A stretch of DNA of 39,679 nt from Caulobacteraceae bacterium. GTDB lineage: Bacteria; Pseudomonadota; Alphaproteobacteria; Caulobacterales; Caulobacteraceae. Both the position numbers and the translations under genes were made by a program. This document shows positions 30,836-39,679 of the stretch, one piece after another; position 1 is the stretch's first letter, and each line of letters begins with the position of its first letter. The notes beneath the pieces were generated by a model. The model ran no database searches, was not told the origin of the DNA, and worked only from the letters and a program-made list of their open reading frames with translations. Where the stretch lies: assembly GCA_019748095.1 (NCBI GenBank), contig JAIEQA010000029.1, positions 1-39,679 of the forward strand, in the 5' to 3' direction.

Positions 30836-32296
30836 TCACGCTCTCAGCCCCCGGATCTCGCCCTCAATATTCATCACCGTACCCGCCTCGAAGCTGGCGA
30901 CCGGATAGGCGCAGTAGTCGGCGGCGTAGTACGCGCTGGGGCGGTGGTTGCCGGACGCGCCGAGGCCGCCGAAGGGCATGTCGCCGGCGGCGCCGGTGGT
31001 GGGGCGGTTGAAGTTGACCACGCCGGCGCGGATGCGGCGAACGAAGTGGTCCCAGTTCTTCGGGTCGTCGCTGACCAGACCGGCGGACAGGCCGTAGCGG
31101 GTGGCGTTGGCCGCCGCGATGGCGGCCTCGAAGGTCGGGACGCGGGTCACGGACAGGAAGGGGGCGAACATCTCCTCGTCCGGCACCTCGATGCCGGTGA
31201 CATCGAGGATGGCGGGGCGGACGAAGGCGGCGGGCAGGTTGTCGACGGGTCCTGAGGCGCGGATCACCCGGGCACCGGCGTCGATCCGTTGCTGGAGGGC
31301 TGCGAGAGCCTGTTCGGCGGCGCGCTGCGAGATCAGAGGGCCACCGTAGGGTTCGGGTGTCGAATCCCAGGGGGCGAAAATCAACCGGTCGACGAGGCTG
31401 TTGACCGCCTCGAGGATGGCGTCGCCGGCCGGGCCCTCCGGCACAATCAGACGGCGGGCGCAGGAGCAGCGCTGGCCGGTGGTGACGAAGGCGGACTGGA
31501 CCACGATCCCGGCCACGGCATCGGCCGCGTCCCAGACGACCAGCGGATTGTTTCCACCCAGCTCCAGCGCCAGAATGATATGCGGATCATCGGCGAACTT
31601 TTTGCGGAAATGGGCCCCGGCCGCGCCCGAGCCGGTGAACATCAGGGCGTCGATGGGCTGGTCCAGCAGGGCCGCCCCGACGTCGCGGCCGCCCTGGACG
31701 AGGTTGAAGACGCCGGCGGGCAGGTCGGCTTCTTCCAGACATTCGGCCATCAGCTGGCCGGTGTGCGGGGTTTCTTCCGAGGGCTTGAACACCACGGTGT
31801 CGCCGGCCAGCAGGGCGGGGACGATGTGGCCGTTGGGCAGGTGGCCGGGAAAGTTGAACGGGCCCAGCACCGCCGCCACACCGTGCGGGCGGTGGCGCAG
31901 GGTGGCGGAACCGAAGGCGGTCTCGCTGGTGCGCTCGCCGGTGCGTTCGTCATAGGCGCGGATGGAGAGGTCCACCTTGCCGGCCATGGAGCCCAGCTCG
32001 GCCGTGGTCTCCCACAGGGCCTTGCCGGTTTCCCGGCTGATGGCCTCGGCGAAGGCGGGGGCGCGGGCCTTGAGCGCGGCCTGATAGCGCTTCATGGCGT
32101 CGGTGCGGTCGGCACGGGCGCGGTCGGCCCAGTCGGGGAAGGCGGCGCGGGCGGCCGCGACGGCGGTGCCGACCTGGGCGGTTGAGGCTTCGTTGCCGCG
32201 CCAGACGCGGGCCTCGGTCGCCGGATCGAAGGAGGCGAAGCCGTCACCGGTGCCCCCGGTCCAGCGGCCGTCGATGTAGAGTTTGCCGTCGGTCAT
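30836..32296 (-). CDS. astD: N-succinylglutamate 5-semialdehyde dehydrogenase
   Basis: A 486-residue aldehyde dehydrogenase of the AstD type, the fourth AST enzyme, oxidising succinylglutamate semialdehyde to succinylglutamate with NAD. Catalytic residues are Glu245 (LALELGGNNP) and Cys277 (TTGQRCSCARR); cofactor-binding segments are LGPFNFPGHLPNGH, VVFKPSE and FTGSGAAG. The start MTDGKLYIDGRW is typical of the family. Length agrees with E. coli AstD (492). It lies seven bases after the astA stop and is part of the same operon. The 3' flank holds the palindromic repeat pair. Confidence 0.95.
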   Translation of the reverse strand: MTDGKLYIDGRWTGGTGDGFASFDPATEARVWRGNEASTAQVGTAVAAARAAFPDWADRARADRTDAMKRYQAALKARAPAFAEAISRETGKALWETTAELGSMAGKVDLSIRAYDERTGERTSETAFGSATLRHRPHGVAAVLGPFNFPGHLPNGHIVPALLAGDTVVFKPSEETPHTGQLMAECLEEADLPAGVFNLVQGGRDVGAALLDQPIDALMFTGSGAAGAHFRKKFADDPHIILALELGGNNPLVVWDAADAVAGIVVQSAFVTTGQRCSCARRLIVPEGPAGDAILEAVNSLVDRLIFAPWDSTPEPYGGPLISQRAAEQALAALQQRIDAGARVIRASGPVDNLPAAFVRPAILDVTGIEVPDEEMFAPFLSVTRVPTFEAAIAAANATRYGLSAGLVSDDPKNWDHFVRRIRAGVVNFNRPTTGAAGDMPFGGLGASGNHRPSAYYAADYCAYPVASFEAGTVMNIEGEIRGLRA

Positions 32297-32303
32297 GAGG
32301 GCC

Positions 32304-33311
32304 TCACGATTTCACACGCACGATGTCGCCGGCCCGGACCTTCAGGGCGTCGGCGATCTCGGGGGTCAGGTGGACGGTGTCTCCGGCGATGGCGGCCTTG
32401 CCGCGCACAGCACGAAAGGCGGTCACATTGTCGGTGGAGATCAGCGCGGGCAGTTCGGCCTCGACCTCATCGGCCAGAACGACGGACAGGCGCCGCGCGT
32501 CGCGGACGGTGCGGATGTGATCGCGGGGGCAGGTCACGGTCGGGCCGGCGTCAAAGATGTCGACCAGACCGTTGGGGCGGAAGCCTTCGCTTTCCAGCAG
32601 GGCCATGGCGGCAACCCCCTGCGGATGGACCTTGCCGATGACGGCGCGGGCGGGCTCGGGCAGGAGTTCGACATAGATCGGATGGCGCGGCGCGAGGTCG
32701 AGGATGAACTGTTTGTCGGTCGAGCCGGTCATCATGTCGGCCTGATCAAACTCCATCGGGAAGAACTTGTGCGCGACATGGTCCCAGAAGGGACAGGCCC
32801 CATCCGGGGTGAAGACGCCCCGCAGTTCCGCCAGCACGGTCTCGGCAAACAGGTCGGGCTGGGCCCCGATCAGCATGTAGCGCGACTGGCTGAGCAGACG
32901 ACCGGCCCCGCCCTTGCGACGGTCCGCCTTGAGGAACAGGGAGCCGACCTCGGTCCAGCCGGTACATTCATTGACCAGCGTCAGGGTCTGGTGCTCGAGC
33001 CGGATGTTCAGGGAGGGGGACGATGAGGCGTTGTTGACCACCCTGAAGGAGAAGAAGGGGCGTTTCAGCCCGACCGTGGCCTTGACGCTGGCGATGCCGT
33101 CGACGTCGCCGGTGTCGGTCTCCTCCATCATCAATGTGTACCAGCGCTCCTGCGGGGCGAGCTGGCCGGAAAAGCTGTCGCGACTGACGTCAAGGCGTTC
33201 GGACAGCTGGTCCGGATCTTCCGGCAGGCTGGTGAAGCCCGGCCCGGACAGGATGGCCAGCTCCAGCAGATGGTCGAGATCCGCGGGACCGGCGGGGCGG
33301 ACGACGAGCAT
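32304..33311 (-). CDS. astA: Arginine N-succinyltransferase
   Basis: A 335-residue AstA that transfers succinyl from succinyl-CoA to arginine, the first AST step. Sequence landmarks are VVRPAGPADLDHLLELA at the N-terminus, GFTSLP, the VGSLFLKADRRKGGAGRLLSQSRY acyl-CoA-binding segment, FFPMEFDQADMMTGS and the end motif GDTVHLTPEIADALKVRAGD. I chose ATG 33311, which overlaps the stop of the upstream hydrolase as TAATG, over a longer frame whose first 22 residues are unlike the family. The product feeds AstB, encoded in the same operon. Length is close to that of E. coli AstA (344). Confidence 0.95.
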   Translation of the reverse strand: MLVVRPAGPADLDHLLELAILSGPGFTSLPEDPDQLSERLDVSRDSFSGQLAPQERWYTLMMEETDTGDVDGIASVKATVGLKRPFFSFRVVNNASSSPSLNIRLEHQTLTLVNECTGWTEVGSLFLKADRRKGGAGRLLSQSRYMLIGAQPDLFAETVLAELRGVFTPDGACPFWDHVAHKFFPMEFDQADMMTGSTDKQFILDLAPRHPIYVELLPEPARAVIGKVHPQGVAAMALLESEGFRPNGLVDIFDAGPTVTCPRDHIRTVRDARRLSVVLADEVEAELPALISTDNVTAFRAVRGKAAIAGDTVHLTPEIADALKVRAGDIVRVKS

Positions 33312-34561
33312 TAAACCGTCTCCAGACGCAGGCGCTTGAGCCGTTCGGCATCGATCTCGCCCGAGGCGATCTTGCACAGCATCAGGGTCGAGAGCTGCGC
33401 CCGCTCCACGAAGCTGTCGGGCCAGGCGAACTCGTCATGCGAATGGATCAGTCCGCCGCGGACGCCCAGGGTGTCGATATTGGGCAGGCCGGCGGCGTGC
33501 AGGTTGTTGCCCTCGCAGACCCCGCCCGACGAGGACCAGGCGATGGTCTGGCCCAGCAGGGCCCCGGTCTGGCGGACGGCCTCGAACAGGGCGGTCTGGG
33601 CCGCGTCCATGGGTTTGGGGGGGCGGGTGAAGCCGCCGTGCAGATCCAGCGACAGCCCTTCGAAAGGCGGGGAGGCGGCGAGGGCGGCCAGCTCGACCGT
33701 GATCCAGTCGGCGGCGTCCAGATCGGGGACGCGGACATTGAAACGGACCACGGCATTGTCGGCCACGACATTCAACGCACCGCCCCCGGAGATCCGGGCG
33801 ACGTTGACGGTGACGCCGTCCCTCTGGCCGTTCAGCTCGTGCAGGGCGGCGGCGAGAACGGCAGCTCCGGCCACCGCATTGGCCCCCTCGTGGAAGGCCC
33901 GGCCGGCATGGGCGGCGCGGCCCGTGACGATCAGGTGGAAATTGCCGCTGCCCTTGCGCGCCCCGGCCAGGGTCCCGTCGGCCAGTGCCGGTTCATAGGT
34001 CATGCCGACATGGCCGCGAGCGCCCAGTTCGGCCAGCAGCGGGGCGGAGGCCGGCGAGCCGATCTCCTCGTCCGGGGACAGCAGGACGGTCCAGCCGACG
34101 CGATCGCGGTCGGGGTGGGTCTCGAAGGCGGCCAGGGCCCCCAGCATGACGGAGATGCCGCCCTTCATGTCGGCGATGCCCGGCCCGTTCAGCGCGCCGT
34201 CCGGGCGGGTCGTGACGGACTGGAAGACGCTGTCGGCCGGATAGACGGTGTCATAGTGGCCGGTCAGGACGATCTGGATCGGGGCGTTCGGCCGAGTGGT
34301 GATCTGCAGGGCGTCGGCCCGGGACTGGGGGCGCAGCGTGCCGTCGTCGCCGACGGTGGAGAAGCCGGCCGTCGGGACCCGCACGATCTCTGCCGGCAGC
34401 CGGCTGGCCTCGTCTTCCAGCAGGGCAAGCACCCGGTTCAGTCCGTCGGCATGATCGCTGCCCGAGTTGACGTTGGCCCAGGCGACCGCGCGGTCGATCA
34501 GAACCGACGCCTCCCGCCCGACCAGGTCGAGGGCGGCCTGATCCTGTGGGAGAATCCGCAT
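33311..34561 (-). CDS. M20-family zinc hydrolase in the ast operon
   Basis: A 416-residue metal-dependent aminoacylase/deacetylase-type hydrolase (M20; ArgE/CPG2 group). Metal-ligand candidates: His102 and Asp104 (TGHYDTV), Asp131 (IADMKGG), Glu165/Glu166 (SPDEEIGS), Glu190 (MTYEPAL) and the late His in LIHSHDEFAWPD. The dimerisation domain lies between (AAHAGRAFHEGANA). It is coupled to astA by a one-base stop/start overlap, so it probably belongs to arginine degradation. Neither astE (an M14-like enzyme) nor astC is in the window; hydrolysis of succinylglutamate or another N-acyl amino acid is plausible but not shown. No signal peptide is seen. Confidence 0.85.
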   Translation of the reverse strand: MRILPQDQAALDLVGREASVLIDRAVAWANVNSGSDHADGLNRVLALLEDEASRLPAEIVRVPTAGFSTVGDDGTLRPQSRADALQITTRPNAPIQIVLTGHYDTVYPADSVFQSVTTRPDGALNGPGIADMKGGISVMLGALAAFETHPDRDRVGWTVLLSPDEEIGSPASAPLLAELGARGHVGMTYEPALADGTLAGARKGSGNFHLIVTGRAAHAGRAFHEGANAVAGAAVLAAALHELNGQRDGVTVNVARISGGGALNVVADNAVVRFNVRVPDLDAADWITVELAALAASPPFEGLSLDLHGGFTRPPKPMDAAQTALFEAVRQTGALLGQTIAWSSSGGVCEGNNLHAAGLPNIDTLGVRGGLIHSHDEFAWPDSFVERAQLSTLMLCKIASGEIDAERLKRLRLETV

Positions 34562-34606
34562 GGGTCGGACCCTAGCCGGGCCGACACCAAAGGTGAACCC
34601 CGGGGA

Positions 34607-37600
34607 TCAGTCGACCGGGTTGGGTCGGCGGTCCTGAGCCCCGGTGCCGGGGACACGGGACTGTCGCCGCCAGCGGATGGACAGGGTGGCGTCGCCCTGA
34701 CCGCCGAACTCGGAGCTGATCGCCAGATTGCGCCGTACCTGCCATTCCACATTGACGGCCGCTCCGCCTTCGCCGCCGCCGATGATCTCCAGATAGACGT
34801 CGTCGGTGATGTAGCGGCCGCCCGCGACGGTCAGGGCCGAGGCCTCGCCGCCGAACGACAGCCGGTCCAGCCCCGCCAGCTCGCGCAGATTGCCGATGAC
34901 GTCGAATCCGCCTCCGCCGGCGAGGGAAGCGACCCCCGCCGCCAGCTGGGCCGCCTCGAAGGGGGAAAGCTGGGAGGCCGAGCGGCCAAACAGCACCTGG
35001 GACAGGATCTCGTCCTGCGGCAGGGCCGGGGTTGAGGTCAGCAGGATCTCGGGGCGCGCCGCCGTCCCCGTGACGCGGATCGTGGCCGTCAGGGCCGGAT
35101 CCTCACGCGCGGCGATCAGGTTCAGCCGGATGCGGGTGGGATCGGTCGACAGGGTGACGGTTCCCTCATCGTCGAAGACGAACCGCTTGCCGGCGAAGTC
35201 GTAGTCCCCGCGCACAACGCTGGCGGTGCCCCCCAGGATCGGCTGGGCCACTGTACCGGTGACCCGCGCGTCGACGTTGAGCATGACGTTCAGACCGCGA
35301 CCGGCGACCTGCACATTGCCGCCGCGCGAGCGCAGACGAATGTCGAGACCGATCTGGGGGCCGCGGCTGGGTCCGGCCTCTCCGGACTCGACCGGATCGC
35401 CACCGGGGCGGTTGACCTCCACCACATCCATGCCGACGACACCGCTGGACCCGGGCGGATTGGCCTCGATCCGGGCTTCGTCGATGGCGATCTCTCCGGC
35501 CAGCCGGATATTGCCGTCGGTGCCGCGAACCACCGTCAGCGGGCCCGAGGCGCGCGCCTCGGCGATGTCGTTGTCAATGATGCGGAACCGCGTCAGCGCC
35601 AGCTGGAAGCTGGATCCGGATCCCTCGCGCAGTCCGATGCGGCCCTGTCCGGACACGGTTCCGCCGGCATCATCGGAGGCGGTGAAGGTCTCGACGAGCG
35701 CGGTGGCGTCGTCGAAGCGGCTGGCGAGGACCACATCCTCCAGAACAAGGCCGACGGCATTGTCGCGGAAACGCCCCTCGACCAGATCCAGCCGCCCGGT
35801 CAGGGCGGGCTCGGCGAGGGTCCCGGCGAGGCTGGCGCGGACGTCGACCTGGCCCGCCAGGGTGCGCTCGCCGCCGAAGAAGACATCCCAGATGGGCTGG
35901 ATCTGACCGCGGACCAGCACATCGCCCGACATCGGCCGGGTGCGCGCGATCGCCAGACGCAAGGGGGCGGCCGAGGCCTCGACCGGCAGGGTCACGTCCG
36001 CACGGGCCGTGAGGGCGTCGGTACCTGTAGCATTGGCCTCGATACGCAGGGCGTTGTTGACCAGGGTGGCGTTGACCGCCCCGTTGACCGACAGGCTGCG
36101 CGGGGCGTCGATGCTGCGCAGCTGGACCAGATTGACACTGGCGGATCCCGAAAGGTCGTCGCCGGCCCCGCGCAGGGAGACCCGGCCGGTGACCCGACCC
36201 CGCAGATCGGGCGCGATCGAACCCAGTTCGACACTGGTCAGGTCTGCCTGCATCACGGCGGCCCCCGAGTCCTGCCGCAGCTCTCCGATCAGGATTCCGC
36301 CGCCGACCGAGAGGTCGACGCGGGCGACCCGGCCATCACCGGACAGGGCGACCACCGCCGGGTTCCGGGTGGAGAAATCGACGTCGCGGACCCGGCCTGA
36401 CCCCTCCAGTGTCACGCTCTGTGCCCGGCCTGCGCGCGCATAGACGCCCGACCCCGCGAACGACACGGGGGTCGCGCCGCCCACGTCGGTCGTCAGGGTG
36501 AAGGGCAGCCGGGCGAGTGTTCCCCGCCCGTTCAGCGCAAGGGTACGGATCACATGGTCTGAACCGGCGAACCGCACGTTGCGGCCGGTGACGTCGAGGA
36601 TGGCGGTCTCGCTCCCCGCCCCTTCGGTCAGACGTACCCGTCCCCCCGCCGTGCCGGACGCCAGAAAGGCTCCGGGACGGGCTGAGAAGGTCAGGTCGGC
36701 GCTGGACGGAGAATTGTTGGCCAGGGCCAGGGACCCCTGGGCGGTGACGCCCCCGGCGTTCAGATCGACGTTGCTCAGACGGATCCGGGAGCCGCCCAGA
36801 AAGAAGTTCCCCTCCGCCCGTGCAGGGCCGTAATTCGACCCGGCCGTCAGCACGATCCGGCCATCGGAGGAATCCTCACCCCTGCGGAAACTCAGCACCA
36901 TATCGGCGTCGGTCAGGGTCAGGGCCCCGGCCGCGATGCTCCCGAACGCGGCGGTCAGATCGGCGCGCGGCTGGGCGAGGGTGCCGGTCAGGGCCCCCTC
37001 GCCGGTCATCGCCCCGTCGATCGCGACGGGGCCGATGCCGAAGGGGCCGCGTGCATTCCAGTCGAGCGCCAGTCGCAGGCGACCGTCCGACTCGATCAGC
37101 CCCCGCGCGGAGGCCGTCCCGGCGGCCCCGGTCAGCTGGCTTTGCTCAATGGCGATCTGACTGCCATTCAGCCCGCCCGTCAGCTGCAGGCGGGGGGCGG
37201 CTCCCAGCAGCCGGTCCAGTTCCTCCATACCCGTGGCAAGCCGGCCGCCCCGGCCGTCAAAGATCAGGGTCCACGGTGCCCCGCTGCTGGCCGACGAGGC
37301 CTGAATGGGGCCGCCAAACGTGCCCTTCGCCCCGGGACGGATCCGGCCGACATCCGTGATATCCGCCCGTCCCCGGAATCCAAGACGGCCGGTCAGGCCG
37401 CGCCCGCCCGTGCCGGTGAGGGTCAGGGCAGCGCCGCGCACGTCGATGGATTGAAGCACGAGGGCCCCGTCGGCGAGGCGTGAGGCCTCGAACTCGACGC
37501 GGGGCGTGGCCCCGAGGAGAGCCCCCACGACGCCGTCCGCGCGGCCTTCGGCGACGTTCACGAGGCCCCGCAGCGTCAGGCGGTCCTCGTCTGCCGACAG

Positions 37601-38842
37601 GTCGAGCGGGCCCGTGATCGTGTTTGCCCGGTAGCTGGCAAGGCTCGCATCGGTGAGGCGAACATCGCCGTCCAACATCCAGCGGTCGGTGCCGCCGCTG
37701 AATCTCCCGGTCCAGCTCGCCCCTCCGGCCGCAGTGAAACCCGCGAGCCGGCTCAGCGAACCCGTCGACACCGTCAGGGCCACTCCATCGGGGACGCTGC
37801 GGTCCGTCAGATCGACCCGACCGCGGGCGGTGGATTCCAGATTGTCCGCGATAAACCGCCAGGCGACGCCCTGCAGGTTCTCGTCGTTCGCATCGGGTAT
37901 GGCCGCGAAGCCGAAACGGGCCGTGCGTCCGATCCGGTCCACGAACGGCTGCAGCAGGTCGGACCCGCTGAAGTCGAAATAGCCCGAGATGCGGGCACCC
38001 TGACGGCCATAGCGGCCGCGGAGGGTCAGGGGAGTGAAATCGCCGGTCCGCACGGTCGCATTGATGATCTCGCCATTGACCAGCGCGCTGGCCGAGAAGG
38101 GACGATCGGGCGAATAGCCGAGAGAGCCTGCCAGGGGACCGCCCCGGGCTTCGCTGGCCCTCAGGTTCAGCCGGAGATCTTCCGGCTTCTCGCCGATCGT
38201 CGCCGCCACACGCAGGAAGTCGCCCGGCCGGTTCAGGCTGTAGGCACTGATATTCGCCGTCTTGTCGCCGGACCGGGGCACCGTCGCGTCACCGGTCAGC
38301 CGCCAGCGGCCATACTCCCGGGAAAAGCCCTCCATCAGTTCGATGTCAGCGGTCAGGCGGTCGATGTCGACACTGATCGGCATGGGACGCGGCGGCTTGC
38401 CGTCCGGCGGCTCGATCTCGGGACGGCGCAACAGCTGGATCGATCCGGCCGTGATCTCGGTCGCATGAAACCGCCGCGTGAGGAGCGGCCAGTAGCTCCA
38501 GTCGACCCGCACATCGCGGGCCTCCAGCCAGACCCCCCTTTCGTCCGTGACGGTGACACGGGCCAGGGTGAAATCATCGAACAGATCGCCAGACAGGCCC
38601 TCGACGTTGATCCGCCCGTAGCGACTGATCTTCTGGCCGGTGACGAAACTGGTGACCAGATCGCGCCCTGATCCCGTCAGCAGATACATGCGGCTGCCGA
38701 AGGCCAGGAACAGCACCAAGGCCGTCAGTGCGACGAGCCCGAATCCGCCAAGGAACGCGACTCTCTGAAGACGGGTGCGCTGACGCTTGCCGGCGGCAGC
38801 GGGCGTTTCAGGCGGGGGAGGGGGGACGGTCGGTTCGGTCAA
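34607..38842 (-). CDS. tamB: Translocation and assembly module inner-membrane subunit TamB
   Basis: A 1411-residue TamB-like protein: Pro-rich cytosolic N-terminus, one signal-anchor helix (about 27-47, FLGGFGLVALTALVLFLAF), then a very long beta-rich periplasmic body and the conserved C-terminal TamB (DUF490) domain (about 1080-1411, with GRLDLVEGRF, ASVVRGDYDFAGKRF and LPQDEILSQVLFGRS). TamB spans the periplasm and works with the outer-membrane barrel TamA in assembly of outer-membrane proteins; AsmA-like family members also move lipids. It begins at TTG 38842, whose TTGA overlaps the tamA stop. The downstream hydrolase gene is 45 bases away. Confidence 0.93.
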   Translation of the reverse strand: MTEPTVPPPPPETPAAAGKRQRTRLQRVAFLGGFGLVALTALVLFLAFGSRMYLLTGSGRDLVTSFVTGQKISRYGRINVEGLSGDLFDDFTLARVTVTDERGVWLEARDVRVDWSYWPLLTRRFHATEITAGSIQLLRRPEIEPPDGKPPRPMPISVDIDRLTADIELMEGFSREYGRWRLTGDATVPRSGDKTANISAYSLNRPGDFLRVAATIGEKPEDLRLNLRASEARGGPLAGSLGYSPDRPFSASALVNGEIINATVRTGDFTPLTLRGRYGRQGARISGYFDFSGSDLLQPFVDRIGRTARFGFAAIPDANDENLQGVAWRFIADNLESTARGRVDLTDRSVPDGVALTVSTGSLSRLAGFTAAGGASWTGRFSGGTDRWMLDGDVRLTDASLASYRANTITGPLDLSADEDRLTLRGLVNVAEGRADGVVGALLGATPRVEFEASRLADGALVLQSIDVRGAALTLTGTGGRGLTGRLGFRGRADITDVGRIRPGAKGTFGGPIQASSASSGAPWTLIFDGRGGRLATGMEELDRLLGAAPRLQLTGGLNGSQIAIEQSQLTGAAGTASARGLIESDGRLRLALDWNARGPFGIGPVAIDGAMTGEGALTGTLAQPRADLTAAFGSIAAGALTLTDADMVLSFRRGEDSSDGRIVLTAGSNYGPARAEGNFFLGGSRIRLSNVDLNAGGVTAQGSLALANNSPSSADLTFSARPGAFLASGTAGGRVRLTEGAGSETAILDVTGRNVRFAGSDHVIRTLALNGRGTLARLPFTLTTDVGGATPVSFAGSGVYARAGRAQSVTLEGSGRVRDVDFSTRNPAVVALSGDGRVARVDLSVGGGILIGELRQDSGAAVMQADLTSVELGSIAPDLRGRVTGRVSLRGAGDDLSGSASVNLVQLRSIDAPRSLSVNGAVNATLVNNALRIEANATGTDALTARADVTLPVEASAAPLRLAIARTRPMSGDVLVRGQIQPIWDVFFGGERTLAGQVDVRASLAGTLAEPALTGRLDLVEGRFRDNAVGLVLEDVVLASRFDDATALVETFTASDDAGGTVSGQGRIGLREGSGSSFQLALTRFRIIDNDIAEARASGPLTVVRGTDGNIRLAGEIAIDEARIEANPPGSSGVVGMDVVEVNRPGGDPVESGEAGPSRGPQIGLDIRLRSRGGNVQVAGRGLNVMLNVDARVTGTVAQPILGGTASVVRGDYDFAGKRFVFDDEGTVTLSTDPTRIRLNLIAAREDPALTATIRVTGTAARPEILLTSTPALPQDEILSQVLFGRSASQLSPFEAAQLAAGVASLAGGGGFDVIGNLRELAGLDRLSFGGEASALTVAGGRYITDDVYLEIIGGGEGGAAVNVEWQVRRNLAISSEFGGQGDATLSIRWRRQSRVPGTGAQDRRPNPVD

Positions 38843-39679
38843 AACGCCTGACCGATGCTGACATAGACCTGGAAGTCCGCATCACCCTCACGCTTGTCCA
38901 GCGGGAAGGCGATGTCGGCGCGGATGGGGCCGAACGAGAGATTGTAGCGGGCGCCGATACCGACGGCGTATCTCAGGTTGGAAAAGTCCGGGGCTTCGTC
39001 GAACCCGATCGCACCCGCGTCGACAAAGGCCACGGCTCCGAAATTCCGGCCGAGATCGCGTCGCACTTCGGCCGAGGCTTCAAAGAGGGACAGACCGCCG
39101 CGTGGGGTGTTGTCCGGCAGCCGGGGGCCGACGCCCTGATACGAGTAGCCCCGGATCGAGCCGCCGCCCCCTGAATAGAACAGCCGGTCTGCAGGGACGC
39201 TGAGCTCGCCCCCGCCCACGATGGTCCCCAGCCGAACCCGACCCGCCGCCACTGTCTTCCCGGCATCCTGAAGCGGCAGATAGGCCGTCAACTGGCTCTC
39301 GGCACGAACGAACAGGATCGTGTCCTCGCCGGCCACGGCCGTCGGCTGGACATTCAGCGTCACCCGCCAGCCGGTCGTGGGATTCAGAGGGTCGTTGGAC
39401 TGGTCCAGATAGGCGCTGGCTCGACCCGTCAGGATGGCGAGGTCGCGGCTGGAACTGATCGGAACCTGCGTCACCGGATCGAACCGGTTCTCGTCATAGC
39501 GGCCGGCATCGAGGCCCGCGCCAAAGCTGTAGAACGAGGTCTTTCCGATCCGGCGACGCAGATCGGCGGACAGCACCGCCGCCGTCCGGCGGTAGGCGTC
39601 CGTATCCTCGTTCACCGCCGCAGCCGACAGGGCCAGGGTCTGGCCGGGCTGACGCCAGTGGGGCAGCGAAAGATCGGCC
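38839..39679 (-). CDS. tamA: Outer-membrane assembly protein TamA (C-terminal part)
   Basis: The last 280 codons are present; the N-terminal POTRA domains lie beyond the window edge. The visible part is the Omp85/BamA-type barrel: strands such as FYSFGAGLDAGRYDEN, DPLNPTTGWRVTL, the GGGGSIRGYSYQGVGPR loop with the diagnostic RGY motif, EASAEVRRDLG, VAFVDAGAIG and a final strand ending in VYVSIGQAF with terminal Phe. The tight overlap with tamB marks it as TamA rather than BamA. Together the pair forms the TAM complex. Call confidence is limited only by truncation. Confidence 0.9.
   Translation of the reverse strand, partial: ADLSLPHWRQPGQTLALSAAAVNEDTDAYRRTAAVLSADLRRRIGKTSFYSFGAGLDAGRYDENRFDPVTQVPISSSRDLAILTGRASAYLDQSNDPLNPTTGWRVTLNVQPTAVAGEDTILFVRAESQLTAYLPLQDAGKTVAAGRVRLGTIVGGGELSVPADRLFYSGGGGSIRGYSYQGVGPRLPDNTPRGGLSLFEASAEVRRDLGRNFGAVAFVDAGAIGFDEAPDFSNLRYAVGIGARYNLSFGPIRADIAFPLDKREGDADFQVYVSIGQAF

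Overview
The window is high-GC DNA with very strong GC3 codon bias, frequent GTG/TTG starts and tightly overlapping genes (ATGA/GTGA junctions). The chemotaxis operon has the gene order known from Caulobacter crescentus cluster I (mcpA-cheX-cheYI-cheA-cheW-cheR-cheB-cheYII-cheD-cheU-cheYIII-cheE). Together with FixJ-like regulators, TamAB, an arginine succinyltransferase operon and phhA, this points to a Caulobacterales alphaproteobacterium, probably Brevundimonas or a close relative. No rRNA, tRNA, CRISPR, prophage or insertion sequence was seen.

Region 1 (1-4455, minus strand) is a five-gene operon: a three-helix PepSY membrane protein, an exported DUF2271 protein, an exported DUF4198 protein, an ApbE-type FAD:protein FMN transferase, and a membrane-anchored NADPH flavodoxin/ferredoxin-reductase-like flavoprotein cut by the window edge. 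A Fur-box-like palindrome lies directly in front of it. DUF2271 carries a DGVTGPT motif that resembles the site where ApbE attaches FMN. I read the operon as an iron-responsive, flavin-based electron route from cytosolic NADPH to the periplasm, perhaps for ferric-siderophore or ferric-iron reduction. This is the most interesting part of the window.

Region 2 (4483-15974) holds a dienoyl-CoA-isomerase-like crotonase (minus strand) and, divergently, a TorF-type putative porin followed 29 bases later by the complete 12-gene chemotaxis operon: receptor with a C-terminal CheR tether, STAS protein, three CheY-type receivers, CheA, CheW, CheR, CheB, CheD, CheU and CheE. Region 3 (16013-18566) is a PAS histidine kinase between two paralogous FixJ/LuxR-type response regulators.

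Region 4 (18623-24623) is mostly housekeeping: a class IV aminotransferase, coaD, two tandem exported cyclophilins, a convergent Ppx/GppA phosphatase, hspQ, phenylalanine 4-hydroxylase and a small lipoprotein. Region 5 (24644-29291) holds an acyltransferase-3 membrane protein whose start codon overlaps that of a divergent membrane-bound LytTR regulator, a small unidentified gene divergent from an AraC regulator, a CPBP intramembrane protease and a four-helix membrane protein.

Region 6 (29305-34561, minus strand) is an arginine succinyltransferase (AST) operon: an M20 hydrolase, astA, astD and astB, with an inverted pair of palindromic intergenic repeats between astD and astB. astC and astE are absent from the window. 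Region 7 (34607-39679, minus strand) is tamB and the C-terminal barrel part of tamA, the outer-membrane protein translocation module.
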